Shown: positions 1 through 10,186 of the stretch, piece by piece | How positions within the stretch are numbered: position 1 is the first letter of the stretch | How the letters are laid out: every line of letters begins with the position of its first letter | From: Dryomyza anilis | Taxonomy: Eukaryota > Arthropoda > Insecta > Diptera > Dryomyzidae | Direction of reading: 5' to 3' | Length of the DNA: 64,000 bases | Assembly (NCBI GenBank): GCA_951804985.1 | Contig: OX638131.1 | Location: forward strand, 39,622,044-39,686,043 | The notes under the pieces: generated by a model | Told to the model about the DNA's origin: nothing | Database searches by the model: none | What the model saw: the letters and a program-made list of their open reading frames with translations, nothing else | Made by a program: the position numbers and the translations under genes

Positions 1-590
1 CAACTTTGTATACAAAAATTCATTTTTTGTTTAAAATGACCCTATACATACTTCAAACGACGACAAAAAATATGTAGGTAGAAAATTCTGCTCAACGAGT
101 GCCAACTTCGTATACAAGAAGAATGTCGCAAGAATACACTTATTTAAATCCAATTTCTTTTTTGTTTGTTTTTAAACATCAATATGTTCAAACGATGGCA
201 AAAGATGGCGTAGATAGAAAATGCTGCACAACATTGCCAACTGCGTCAGTCGATAAATTATCGAATTAAGACGAGCGTTGCGAACATACGTTGTATTTAG
301 ATTTGATTAGCATTTTCTGTGTTTCGAAACATAGTTTTAACCAAGTAAATTGCCATAAAATAGTTTATTCAAATGCAATTAAAATTTTATCTTGATATTG
401 TAACATATTTATGGTAAACTTGACAGATTCTGCAATATAATAATGTTTACACGTGAACAAAAATAAATTCAATTTCGATTATAATTTAATTGCACTTCAT
501 TCCTAATACATGTATGGTCATTTCGTATTACTTTTTAATTACATTCAAACATACAAATCTTTTCTATTCGTGTATGAAGAATTATTGACA
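1..590. repeat. Dispersed repeat R1, copy 1
   Basis: Positions from about 85 to 575 match 52589 to 53080 in the same orientation, including CAACGAGTG, the GTCGATAAATTATCGAATT stretch and CATACGTTGTATTTAG. The first 220 bases also contain an imperfect internal duplication: CAACTTTGTATACAA at 1 recurs at 103, and GTAGGTAGAAAAT at 74 recurs near 212. I see no terminal inverted repeats (TIRs) or coding capacity, and the left end may be outside the window. The family is not recognised. Confidence 0.6.
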
Positions 591-1744
591 TAGAATTTTT
601 TGTTTACACTGTCCTACAAATTGAGGGTTGTTGGTAATATTTATTCACCACGTCGACATTTTGCAAAACAATTGAGTCAAAGTAACAAAAAGGCAGTTTT
701 TGGTATTTTATATCGCAATTTCTGGCACGATTTTAACATGCTACAGATGCAAACTTTATCACAAAATAAAATATGACCCAAGCCCTATGGATAAAGGATA
801 AAAAAAGCTGTGTCCAGATATTAGTTTTTGCTAAAGAAATGTCTGTTACCTAAAAGGAGATTTTCAAAAAAATGTTTCAAACTTTATCTTACTGAAATAT
901 TTTTCTAAATATTTTTTTATAGTTTGTTTATGAAACATTTGATTAAAATGCAGAGAAATACAAACAGCTATATACAATTTCATACTAAAATATTGTATTG
1001 GGGCTAGGTGCAAAAAAAGACGTATTATGGGGAAACTTCTGGTGTGTATTTGACTCGTCAGGCTTATCTGCCTTTATCGAATGCTTTTGAGCGACTTAAC
1101 TTAAAATTTTGAACATTTGACATAACAAAATGAAAATAAAACGGAATTGGGAAATATAATCTGCATATTTGGTATGGAAATAAATTTTGCGACATGTTAT
1201 TGTGTTTAGAATTATGTTTTAAAATAAGAAAATTACAAATGAAATTTAAATTTTACATTTTAAATTGAGATTATTCCAAATGTAATTGGGATTTTACAAT
1301 TAATTTTGCAAAAATTCAAAATAAAATTAAGATTTTTCCATTAAAAACTGAGAAAGTTCCAAATAAAATCAAGATTTTTAAATTTGAAATTGAAAAATTC
1401 CAAATTCAATGAAATTAAGAAATAAGCAGCAAATATTGAGATTTTCGTTATGAAATTTGTAACAAATAAAATAGAAATAACAAAGAAATTTAATATTATG
1501 CAAATATTTTTTTCGCACGTCGACATTTAATAACGAAGAACATAAATGGAAACTGGTTTCGATTTTATATTGGGATATAACTCTTTTAAAAGGTATATGT
1601 GGGACCGAAATCGCTATTATAAAAGGACTTGATACCAGAATCGTAACCGTTACCCCAAAAGGTTTTTGTCACTGAAATCATTTGTAATTTTCTAAATTTC
1701 AATTACTCTCTCGACATACTTTTTAGGTAACACAAATTTCGTAG
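591..1744. other. AT-rich intron sequence without recognisable features
   Basis: No splice-supported exon or mobile-element end is visible. Between about 1200 and 1480 there is a degenerate low-complexity stretch built from AAATTCCAAAT, AAGATTTTT and similar short words on both strands, which accounts for the short open frame there. Confidence 0.5.
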
Positions 1745-2203
1745 CCCTAGTGGAAATTTGCCCGATGCGCCATCGGGAAATGATCGGGGTTTCGTCAGGT
1801 AACCCCCATTAGAGCAAATATGATCATTGCCTTGTCATGCCCTTATCATGCTCACCATAGCAGGGTTTACATTATCTAAACAGCCAATGGTCCCGATCAA
1901 AGCTACATTAGTTGTTCCTCATAACGAAATTTTCATCGGGCAATGATCAGGTTTCATTGAGGTATGATATTTTATTTCATCGGGTATTTGTAGTACTTTC
2001 GTATGCTCATGTTTTAACAAGGCAATGGTCAGATAAATAATGATATGGGGAATTACCCGATCAGTACATGATCATTGCCTGAGGTGAGTACATGATCAGG
2101 ACACTGCGTTACAAGGACATCGTGGGCCTCGTCATATCCCGATCAACTCAAATAATGACATGATCAGTTCATGATCATGGCCCTACCAAAATTTCTACTA
2201 GGG
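1745..2203. mobile_element. CCCTAGT-ended MITE, full copy
   Basis: A non-autonomous DNA element of 459 bp. It starts CCCTAGTGGAAATTTG and ends AAATTTCTACTAGGG, an imperfect inverted repeat of about 15 bp. Its interior is rich in TGATCA words (ATGATCAGG, CATGATCATTGCC) and a second, nearly identical copy sits at 23029-23478. I could not confirm a target-site duplication. It has no open frame, so it would depend on a transposase elsewhere. The superfamily is not assigned. Confidence 0.75.
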
Positions 2204-2767
2204 AGTGGGCAAATTCTGAGTACACAGCAAGAATCAGTCGAACTAAATCTACCAGAAATGAGCGGTTTCATTCCATATTAAAATCCTTGTAGAACAGTGT
2301 ACTTAATCATCTGAATGTTTTTTTTTAATAACTTTTAAATTAATTTAATGCTCCATATAGATAAATTTTATTTAATTCAATTTTTTTACTTAAATTATTT
2401 AAAAATCTAATTTGAATATGCCTTGGTGACTCCCAGAAAATTGACATTTTTAAAATATATTTTATTTGTAGATCTAAAAAAAATGTGCTCAAATGAGAAA
2501 ATATCTAGTTTAGTTTTAAAGATTTAGCCCGAACAGAACAGGAAAAAAATAACCCGCTGGAATCACGGCATGTATTTTCCTTATCATTGTAACACCTATA
2601 AAACTGACCCGACCTTCGATCTTTAATCACATTTTTTTTAAATCGGGAATTCGTGACATGTTCCTAAAAGTATGCAACATTAACAGTGCGAAATGCAATG
2701 AGTAATGCGTACAGCATTCATCTAGGGGCAACATTTAAGCGTTAAACTGAAATTTTATGCTTTTGGA
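2204..2767. other. AT-rich intron sequence, nothing recognised
   Basis: Homopolymer-rich intron; no exon, inverted-repeat end or RNA gene is seen. Confidence 0.4.
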
Positions 2768-3232
2768 GTCATCGAACCATATTATTCATAGCCCCTTTTT
2801 GCAAGACCAAATTATAAAACAGGGATTATAAGCAGTAGTAAAGTTGATAGATGATGGATATTAGTAAAATAGGCTATTGACTTTAGCAAGTAGAAAAAAT
2901 TTAAATAATATAAATAAATAAACATAAAAAAAATAATTAAATTTAAAAATAAAAATTATAAATAAAATATTTTTTTTTATTTTAATTTTTTTACTAAGTC
3001 ATCGAGTCATCGAACCATATTATTCATAGCCCCTTTTTGCAAGACCAAATTATAAAACAGGGATTATAAGCAGTAGTAAAGTTGATAGATGATGGATATT
3101 AGTAAAATAGGCTATTGACTTTAGCAAGTAGAAAAAATTTAAATAATATAAATAAATAAACATAAAAAAAATAATTAAATTTATAAATAAAAATTATAAA
3201 TAAAATATTTTTTTTTATTTTAATTTTTTTAC
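2768..3232. repeat. Tandem direct duplication of 238 bp
   Basis: Two adjacent copies begin with GTCATCGAACCATATTATTC at 2768 and 3006 and run through GGATTATAAGCAGTAGTAAAG to a T-rich end. By eye they differ at very few positions, so the duplication looks recent. It lies about 530 bp from the exon ending at 3764, inside the downstream intron. Confidence 0.9.
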
Positions 3233-3763
3233 TAAAATAAAAAAAATAAATAATAATTGTTTTAAATTTTGTGTTAAAAACAACTGTTTTAAATATAAAT
3301 GAAATTCTTTCTTTTTGCTTTCTTTATAAGTTCCAAATTAATTTAAAATAGAAAATACCACTTAAAAATGTCTGTAGACATTACAAACAATTAAAAAAAT
3401 GGAATATATGAATTTAAAATGAAAAATTTTAAGAACCGTTTGAAAATTAAATATACAGTTTAAATTTAACTTGGTATTTCAAGTCGAACAACTGTTTTTC
3501 ATTTGTTATGTTTTAAAATTCAAATTAAAATTCTGAATTTAATTGGGTATAATATTATTTCCAGAAACTAATTGTCGAAAAATGTTTATATTAATTAAGA
3601 AATTCAGCATTGCTTATATAAACCATTCATTAAATTTGCTCAGTAATATGTTGAAATTATCCCCAACAAATGTTTGCTCTTCAAATAGTTGTATTATTCA
3701 TTTCTGTGGTATATGCAGCACTCAATGTATGCAACAAATTTCCAAAATATGCAAAATACAAAC
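3233..3763. other. AT-rich intron next to the last exon
   Basis: Intron sequence immediately downstream (minus strand) of the FMN exon. It shows no inverted repeats or coding signal beyond that exon. Confidence 0.4.
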
Positions 3764-3868
3764 CTCTCCGTTTTCCGGTGGATCGCCATTGCCAAATGTC
3801 GATGCAACCACAATCAGCAAAGCCTCATGTTCAATGGATGAGATATCGTAGTCGGACATGCAGTAGAT
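3764..3868 (-). CDS. Nos: Nos exon: FMN domain, last exon in window
   Basis: This 105-nt exon encodes 35 residues, [20 protein letters not shown] then [15 protein letters not shown], in phase 0 at both ends. [17 protein letters not shown] is the second FMN-binding loop of NOS and cytochrome P450 reductase-type flavodoxin domains; the STFGNGDPP residues surround the isoalloxazine ring. The acceptor is TTCTTTCAG before ATC. The donor is GAGAG followed by GTTTGT, a weaker 5' splice site than the GTAAGT or GTGAGT used by the other seven exons. The rest of the FMN domain and the FAD/NADPH reductase domains lie beyond coordinate 1, so this intron is at least 3.76 kb. Confidence 0.95.
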
Positions 3869-4706
3869 CTGAAAGAACAGGAGAATTCAATATGGAAATA
3901 ATTGCAATTAAGAGATGTGTCATTAATGACGACTGCTAATAAGAGATTCACAACGGAATGCATTGAGGAGGATATTGAGAAATGCGACAGAGATAAAACG
4001 TAAGCAAAATATGGACGGAACGACTGACAGTTGAACTAAATGAAAGATATATAGACAGACAGGCAAACTGACACTAAATTGGACATGCTGAGGACAGGCA
4101 TTTTAACTACTTAACTAACTACATTTAAATGGTCATTAGCAGCTGTTGCATGTCTTTAATACCCGAATGCTTTGCTCTATATCCAACTGACTGTCGTAGG
4201 GCCTAGCTGAACCTGTCTGTCTCTCTCCTAATCCGTCGTTTTGTCGGCAATGCTTAAAGATTTAATCTCTGTTATGGCGGCCTAAATTAGCAGCTTCTAT
4301 AGAGCACACAAACTGCTCATTTTGGCAATGTGCTACTGCTGCTGTCATTAATGAATCTCAAGGTGATGAAAGATACGCGCTACGCACAGGCTCAACCTGT
4401 TGTTGTATAAAATCCTTTGGGTATCACGCTATTGAATTAAATCGGCTATGTTTTTGTTAAGGTCAGAGGTATGAGCAAATTAATTTTGTATTATGTTGTG
4501 GAAGACCTGCGTACCAAAGTTGATGGGCGCTTAATAATAAATAATACGTCAATTAGTGGTCACAGCTGCGGCTTTTATTTATCTTTCAATTTTTACGGCA
4601 TGGTTTTATTAATGAGAATAGAATATCATGAATTTGAAAATGAAACCAATCAAACCAATTAAATTTTATGAAAAATATAATATTTAAACTCTTGACTTCT
4701 TTTTTT
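3869..4706. other. Apparently unique intron sequence
   Basis: This stretch is less AT-rich than most of the window and has no repeat partner that I can see. It includes the branch and acceptor region upstream of the FMN exon. No exon or RNA gene is supported. The open frame on the plus strand at 4471-4662 has no recognisable motif. Confidence 0.4.
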
Positions 4707-5030
4707 AATTAATACGTGAAATTCCTTTGTAAATTACGAATTTTTCGTAATATTACGAAATTAATTTCGAAGAAGATTCTCATACATTTAAGGATTAGTA
4801 TTATTATTTTTTATACTAAAATCTTTCTTAATAATCATCATTCATTCTCAATAAATAATATCAGTGAAATAAATAATATCTGTGAAATAATTCGTAAATT
4901 TTACAAAATATTTTGTACGAAATATGTCAAAATTTACGAAAATTGTTTAGGAAAACCTATTATTAATATATTCTACCAATTCAACTGTTAAATTAAATTA
5001 CGAAACAATTCGTGACATTATTTTGTTATT
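4707..5030. repeat. ACGAA-rich repeat
   Basis: Dense in TTACGAA, TTCGTAA and CGTAAATTTTACG words, like the longer block at 37280-38630. It is probably a fragment of the same degenerate family. Complementary words imply local hairpin potential. Confidence 0.45.
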
Positions 5031-5279
5031 TGTTACATAATACATTTGAATAGGAATAAACAATTGTATATTTACAAAATTTTAAAGAACATTATTTGTT
5101 TAACTGCGATAAAAAATTGATTTCGTTGCTTTATCAATGATAATTTGTTAAATTTACAAATTATTACAAATTATTTTTTTTTTCAATTTTTTTTTGTTAT
5201 TTTGGTTTATTCATCAATTATCATCACGTATATAAAATATTTTTCAATTTGGACTACTTACTGAATTATAAATACGGAT

Positions 5280-6250
5280 TTTGTGAGGCTATATCCTGAT
5301 CAAAACGCAAATATTTTTAATTTTTATGATATAACTTTTTATTATCGCAAGATAAAATAGTAATGTAGAGGCATTAATTATTTGTTTCCAAAGCACCTAT
5401 CGATTGGCATCATTATTTAAAAATAATTTGGCAAACATTTATTTTCCATTTGTTATTTGTTAATTAAATAATGATGCCAATCGATAGGTGCTTTAAAAAC
5501 AAACAAGTAATACCTTTACATCACTATTTTATCTCGCACCAATAAAGAGTTATAAAAAAAAACCTAAAAATTTCGTAAAATTGAAAATCTTGCCATGCCA
5601 AAAGGGCGAATCTCTTCGTTTTTTTGCTATAACTCTTGATTGGCGCAAAATAAAATAGTGGTGCAAAGCATTAATTGATTCATTTCAAAGCACATATCGA
5701 TTGGAATCATTATTTAAAAAAATTTTGCCAAACATTTTTCTTAAGAATGATATAAATTAATAAAAAACACATTTTAAATCAATGATGTCAATCGATAGAT
5801 GCATTAAAAACATACAATTAATGTTTTTATACCACTATATTATCTTGCAACAATAAAGAGTTATAGGAAAAAACGAAAAATTGAAAAATCTTGTCATACC
5901 AAAAGGGCGAATCTTTTGTTTTTTTGCTACATTTTTTTGTTAGTTTTCAAAGCACCTATCAATTGGCATCATTACTTAAAAATAATTTGCCGAATTTGCA
6001 AGTAATAAAAATTAAAAAAAATATTTTAAAATAATGATGTCAATCAACAGGTGCTTTAAAAACGAACAATTAATGCATTTACAGCACCAACAAAAATTGT
6101 GGCAATAAAACGAAAAAATTCGCCCTTCAAGTTTTCGAATTCGCCTTTTTGGTTTTGTCTTTTGTGGCTTGAAATACTCAACAAAAACACACATCATTTT
6201 GGCACAGTAAACTTGAGGAAAAACTACATTCAAAAATGTTAACAATTGCA
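5280..6250. repeat. Element built of serial inverted repeats, copy 1
   Basis: Three successive units each hold an inverted repeat. One arm has AAAGCACCTATCGATTGGCATCATT, written here as its key words AAAGCACCTATCGATTGG and GGCATCATTA; the other has the complement, AATGATGCCAATCGATAGG. Units are separated by AAGGGCGAATCTTT and TAAAGAGTTATA words. The right edge, 6110-6250, is the reverse complement of 41220-41330, including TTTTCCTCAAGT and CTGTGCCAAAA, which marks a shared boundary. The second copy is 41215-42080. There is no coding capacity. Confidence 0.65.
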
Positions 6251-6460
6251 AAAATTAAAATTACATATTCGCTCCTTTGGCATTATAGTGACGATATGAT
6301 AATTAAACATTTATCAAATTGATATCGCAATATTTCTCGCAAAAATCTCAAACTTTGAGCGTTTTATTCTTCAATATCGTTCCGACTTCAGAAAATTTCT
6401 AGTATCGACAAAACTCCGACAGAAGACATCGACATCTAACCTATGTAAGTCCAATTTGAC
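6251..6460. mobile_element. MITE with ATGGCATACTGGG end, left part (interrupted by LINE)
   Basis: Together with 7621-7722 this forms one element split by the LINE insertion. Words such as CAAAACTCCGACAGAAG match the relatives at 16571-16925 and 17040-17440. The last 12 bases, GTCCAATTTGAC at 6449-6460, are the left copy of the LINE target-site duplication. The left boundary is approximate. Confidence 0.6.
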
Positions 6461-7620
6461 ATCTTCATCAGAGGCGAAGCCATGAAAGGTTGCTGGAGAC
6501 TAAAACGAGGTGGTTTCTGGTTTAATGTTCCCTGGAATATCTCTGACATTGCACTTGACACTCCATTAGACATCTGTCTTCTGGAGATGCCCTCTGATGC
6601 AATGATAACAGAAATATTACCAAGACGAAATTTTGAGGTCTGCCAACCTGACATTCAAGACTGGCTAACGCCTGACTGTGAGCCAGGTAGAGGGTCACAC
6701 CGCATTTTCACAGACGGCTCCAGAACCGATCAGGGATCTGGTGCTGGAGTGTTTGTGGAACCGGATGACCGCAGACTTCACTTCGCCTTAGGCGACAATG
6801 CCTCGGTATTTCAAGCCGAAGTCTATGCTATACTTATGGCTATGGACTACATTGCGGATAATAGAAGGCAGAACAGGGCTATATCAGTTTGCAGCGATAG
6901 TCAGGCTGCTCTTATGGCTTTGAACAACCAGGTCATCACATCCAAAATTGTACGTCAATGCAGATCACGTCTTAATTGTGTTGGTAAATACAATACACTG
7001 AAACTGATTTGGGTGCCGGGCCATAAAGGAGTTTCGGGCAATGAAACATCTGACGAACTAGCACGTGCTGGATCTGAGGATAATCCATTTGGACCAGAAC
7101 CTGTGCTTGGACTACCTGCATCTACGGGAAAATTCGTCATCAGCTCTTGGGTCGCCTCCGCACACAAGAGCAGATGGCTGAATGAGACGAAATGCAGATT
7201 CTCCAAGCTCATGACACCGACGATAACCAAAAGATCGGCCTCGTTTCTACTTTCCTTAAGTAGAAAGGAGTGCAGAAAACTGACGGGACTTCTAACGGGA
7301 CACAACGCATGTGAAAAACACATGAACGCAATCGGCCTGGCCGAAAGCGCCTTATGTTCTGCCTGCTACGAAGAAACTGGCACCACAGAGCACTATCTCT
7401 GTGACTGTCCAGCATTTTCTAGAATTAGAAGGCAGATCTTTGGCACAGACGTGATGAGAGAGGATCAGCTTCATTCTCTATCACACAATAGCCTTCTTAG
7501 ATTCAATAATGAATCTAAGAAGTATCATTAAAAACCAGGGAACTGGGTCACAGCACAATGGATATAACCCTGTCTGAGTGCTGTGGCTCTATTTTTTTAT
7601 CCCACATTAAAAAAAAAAAA
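6461..7620 (+). mobile_element. 5'-truncated RNase H-bearing LINE insertion
   Basis: A non-LTR retrotransposon insertion of 1160 bp. It is bounded by a perfect 12-bp target-site duplication, GTCCAATTTGAC, at 6449-6460 and 7621-7632, and ends in a run of about 12 A after a short 3' untranslated region. The left end is a truncation: the sequence enters in frame near the end of ORF2, so endonuclease and reverse transcriptase are missing. The duplication falls inside a MITE, giving clear nesting. Confidence 0.93.
6482..7531 (+). CDS. LINE ORF2 C-terminal part: RNase H and CCHC motif
   Basis: An intact open frame of 349 codons from the first ATG. It is in fact open from the insertion edge at 6461, so the ATG is not a natural start. 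Residues 73 to 200 form a type I RNase H domain: FTDGS (D78), QAEVY (E113), CSDSQ (D139), WVPGHKG (H181) and SDELA (D191), so all expected catalytic residues are present. Residues 292 to 309 hold a C-x2-C-x8-H-x4-C motif (CSACYEETGTTEHYLCDC) followed by CPAFSRIRRQIFG, the usual C-terminus of RNase H-bearing insect LINEs of the I/LOA/R1 group. RNase H removes RNA from the cDNA hybrid during target-primed reverse transcription. The frame ends with TAA before a short 3' UTR and poly-A. No stops or frameshifts suggests a fairly recent insertion, but it cannot move itself. The clade assignment is inference. Confidence 0.9.
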   Translation: MKGCWRLKRGGFWFNVPWNISDIALDTPLDICLLEMPSDAMITEILPRRNFEVCQPDIQDWLTPDCEPGRGSHRIFTDGSRTDQGSGAGVFVEPDDRRLHFALGDNASVFQAEVYAILMAMDYIADNRRQNRAISVCSDSQAALMALNNQVITSKIVRQCRSRLNCVGKYNTLKLIWVPGHKGVSGNETSDELARAGSEDNPFGPEPVLGLPASTGKFVISSWVASAHKSRWLNETKCRFSKLMTPTITKRSASFLLSLSRKECRKLTGLLTGHNACEKHMNAIGLAESALCSACYEETGTTEHYLCDCPAFSRIRRQIFGTDVMREDQLHSLSHNSLLRFNNESKKYH

Positions 7621-7722
7621 GTCCAATTTGACGCTCGATATCGTTACGCTCCAATTCGTGTGTATTCTCCATCTATTCGCATTGATCTCGTAACGGCATC
7701 GAAACAAATGGCATACTGGGTA
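7621..7722. mobile_element. MITE with ATGGCATACTGGG end, right part
   Basis: It continues the element interrupted by the LINE, ending in ATTGATCTCGTAACGGCATCG and AAATGGCATACTGGG. The same end is at 16885-16925. The first 12 bases are the right copy of the LINE duplication. Confidence 0.65.
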
Positions 7723-8611
7723 ATTAAGAAAATTTGTATCAATATCTATATATTTTATACCAAAATTATATCGTTATTTTTAAATACACGTATTCACAAT
7801 TCAAAATTTTATCGTTTAATTACAAAATATTTTTAAAATAAATGATTTATCGTTAAATTACAAAATATTGTTAAAATAAATTCGTTTATTTAACAAAGAA
7901 ATTTGTAAAATTAGCTAACGATATAATTAAGAAAATAACTATGAAAAGATTAAATTTGATCTACTGCACCAGTAGTGTTTCTTAAATTAAATAAGTGTAA
8001 ATCATAGCACATGGAGAAAAGTGTTTATTGATAATTTATGAATAAGAGATTCATAAAATATTTTTTTTTTTTTAATTTTATAAATAATATATATAATATT
8101 CATAAATTATGCATAATATTATAAAATATTGCAAAGTTCATGCATATAAAACTGTAAATCATTATTAAAAGGATTCATGAATTAAACATATTTTATTATT
8201 AATCATAACAGGCGAAATTATGAGTATTTATTCATAACTTTTTATTTTGCATATTAATTTTTTAATGCGCAATTCAGGCCAGTTATGAAAAACTACGGCG
8301 TAGCTGTATTCTAACATTTAAGTGAGTGAATTAAGTGAGTAAATTAAGTGAGTGTCTTTTGAAAATAAATTTAACAGATGTATAAGTAGAAGTGTTGTAT
8401 TTTTCCATTGTTTTTTTAATGTTCCTTTCCCATTGAAGCATTATATTTTCATATACGATATTTTTTACTTTATTCCCTAAATTTAGGTTTTTGTTTGCCA
8501 TTTGCAAGCTATGGCTATTTAGCACAATGTAAGCAATTTGAATTATGAATTATAAATAATAAACCATAAAATGTATTCCACAACCTTTTCCAATTACTCA
8601 TGAGTTATGAC
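7723..8611. other. AT-rich intron sequence
   Basis: Very AT-rich with short runs of AAAATATT, TTATGAAT and similar. No element ends or coding signal are recognised. Confidence 0.4.
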
Positions 8612-8991
8612 TAGGGAATACAATCCCGGGATTCGGTATCCCGGGATTATATTACAGAACGCCAACAAACAATTAGAACCAGATCAAAGGAACAAAAAAA
8701 AAACAAAAGCTCGTTCTATCCAGTTCAATCGAATGCTGCCATGTTTTCTCAAAATAGAACCGTTGGCGTTCTAGTGAAATAGATCTGGTTTAACTGTCAC
8801 GGGCTACAGCTATTATATTTTAAATGTTTTAAAAATAACTAAAAATAGTCAAATTATGGTTTGAGTATGGAGTAAAACAAATATTTTTCAAAATTATTAG
8901 TATTTTTAATTAATACCGGGAACCCGGGATTGAGAAGTGTTCAATCTCGAAATCCCAATATAACGAAAACGGGTCCAAATTGTATTTCCTA
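8612..8991. mobile_element. hAT-like MITE with TAGGGAATACAAT ends
   Basis: It begins TAGGGAATACAAT and ends ATTGTATTTCCTA, flanked by GTTATGAC (8604-8611) and GTCATGAC (8992-8999), an 8-bp duplication with one mismatch, as expected for hAT elements. Inside is a second inverted repeat, AGAACGCCAAC near 8655 and GTTGGCGTTCT near 8761-8771, about 117 bp apart, which may be a nested smaller element or a stem. No coding capacity. Confidence 0.75.
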
Positions 8992-9231
8992 GTCATGACT
9001 TATGAATATATTATGCATAAAACATGAGTAAACATACTCATGATTTTATTCAATTAATAATAATAATTAATTTTTACTATAATCATATATTATGAATAAA
9101 AACCAAATCATTATGATTACTTATTCTTGGCTTGAAATATTTATAGAATATTTTTAAATATTTAAATTATTTATTAGATAAAAACTAATTTTGAATAAGG
9201 AAATAACAAAAAAAGAGAAATATAAAATTAC
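8992..9231. other. AT-rich intron spacer
   Basis: No recognised feature between the hAT-like MITE and the CTAGCTGG element. Confidence 0.35.
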
Positions 9232-9379
9232 TAGCTGGACCCGTACACGACTCGTGCGAAGATTTTATGAATGCAAGGTTATGGAGCAATTTTATTAATA
9301 TAAATAACATTTTTATTATTTATATCAGGGATCCGTGGACGTATTTTTTATTAGTTTTATAAATGTTGTAACCAATACC

Positions 9380-9684
9380 GTAGCCGCGGTAGCTCAGTGG
9401 TTAGTGCGTTGGACTGCGAGCCGAAAGGTCCCCGGTTCAAGCCTGGACTGGAGCTAACAACATCTTTTCATAGAAACATTTTTCTATACCACGCTACCTC
9501 TCGGCAGTAAATGGCAAACATCCGAGAGTAAAAACATTGCCTATGAAAAGCTCTCACCCGCCGTTCGGATTCGGCAATAAACTGTAGGTCCCACCACTTT
9601 GACTACAAATATAACACGCACAGCTCAAAATGGTGAGAGAGCTCGGCCTAAGTTCTTACAGAAGTGTAGTGCCAAACTATTATT
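9380..9684 (+). mobile_element. tRNA-derived SINE, copy 1
   Basis: A 305-bp element flanked by a perfect 10-bp duplication, AACCAATACC (9370-9379 and 9685-9694). The 5' 75 bases are tRNA-like: an RNA polymerase III A box, TAGCTCAGTGG, and a B box, GGTTCAAGCC. A non-tRNA body follows (CTCTCGGCAGTAAATGG, GTAGGTCCCACCACTTTG, GAGCTCGGCCTAAG) ending in an ATT-type tail. The insertion lies within the head of the CTAGCTGG element. The family name is not known to me. Confidence 0.93.
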
Positions 9685-9799
9685 AACCAATACCAAACTA
9701 ATTCTCCGCTAAAACAACTTTTCTCATATACAATTCTTTCTCAGACTGTGCTTCCCAGTAGAATTCTTTCCCGTATATTTTTCCCAGTAAAAGTTTTAG

Positions 9800-10165
9800 T
9801 GTGGTTAGTGTTAGTGTGGTGAATTTTAGTGAATTTTAGTGTGGTGAGTTCAAGTGTAGTGAATTTTATTGTTTTGTGTTTTAGTGTGTTCAATTTAACT
9901 GTGGTGAATTTTAGTGTGGTCAGTTTAAGTGGATGAATTTGAGTGTGTTGAATTTAAGTGTGGTAAATTTTAGTATGGTCAGTTTAAGTGGGTCAATTTG
10001 AATGTGGTGAATTTTAGTGTGGTGAAATTTAGTGTGGTGAGTTTTAGTGTGGTGAATTTTAGTGTGGTGAATTTTAGTGTGGTGAGTTTTAGTGTGGTGA
10101 ATTTTAGTGTGGTGAGTTTTAGTGTGGTGAAATTTAGTGTGGTGAGTTTTAGTGTGGTTGATTTT
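9800..10165 (+). repeat. 15-bp minisatellite TTTTAGTGTGGTGAR
   Basis: Tandem 15-mers TTTTAGTGTGGTGAA/G, degenerate at the left and regular from about 9998. Because the period is a multiple of three and lacks stops, it stays open in some frames on both strands and produces apparent pentapeptide repeats (FSVVN/FSVVS). These are not evidence of a protein. The same array recurs reversed in the other copies of the element. Confidence 0.9.
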
Positions 10166-10186
10166 GTTTTTGTTTTCTATCCTTTT

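Noticed and set aside
6955..7323. Minus-strand open frame opposite the LINE RNase H
   Set aside because: It is antisense to a frame with all RNase H motifs and has no motif of its own.
9383..9455. A possible functional tRNA gene
   Set aside because: A and B boxes are present, but anticodon and acceptor stems pair poorly and the same sequence heads four dispersed copies with target duplications, so it is a SINE head.
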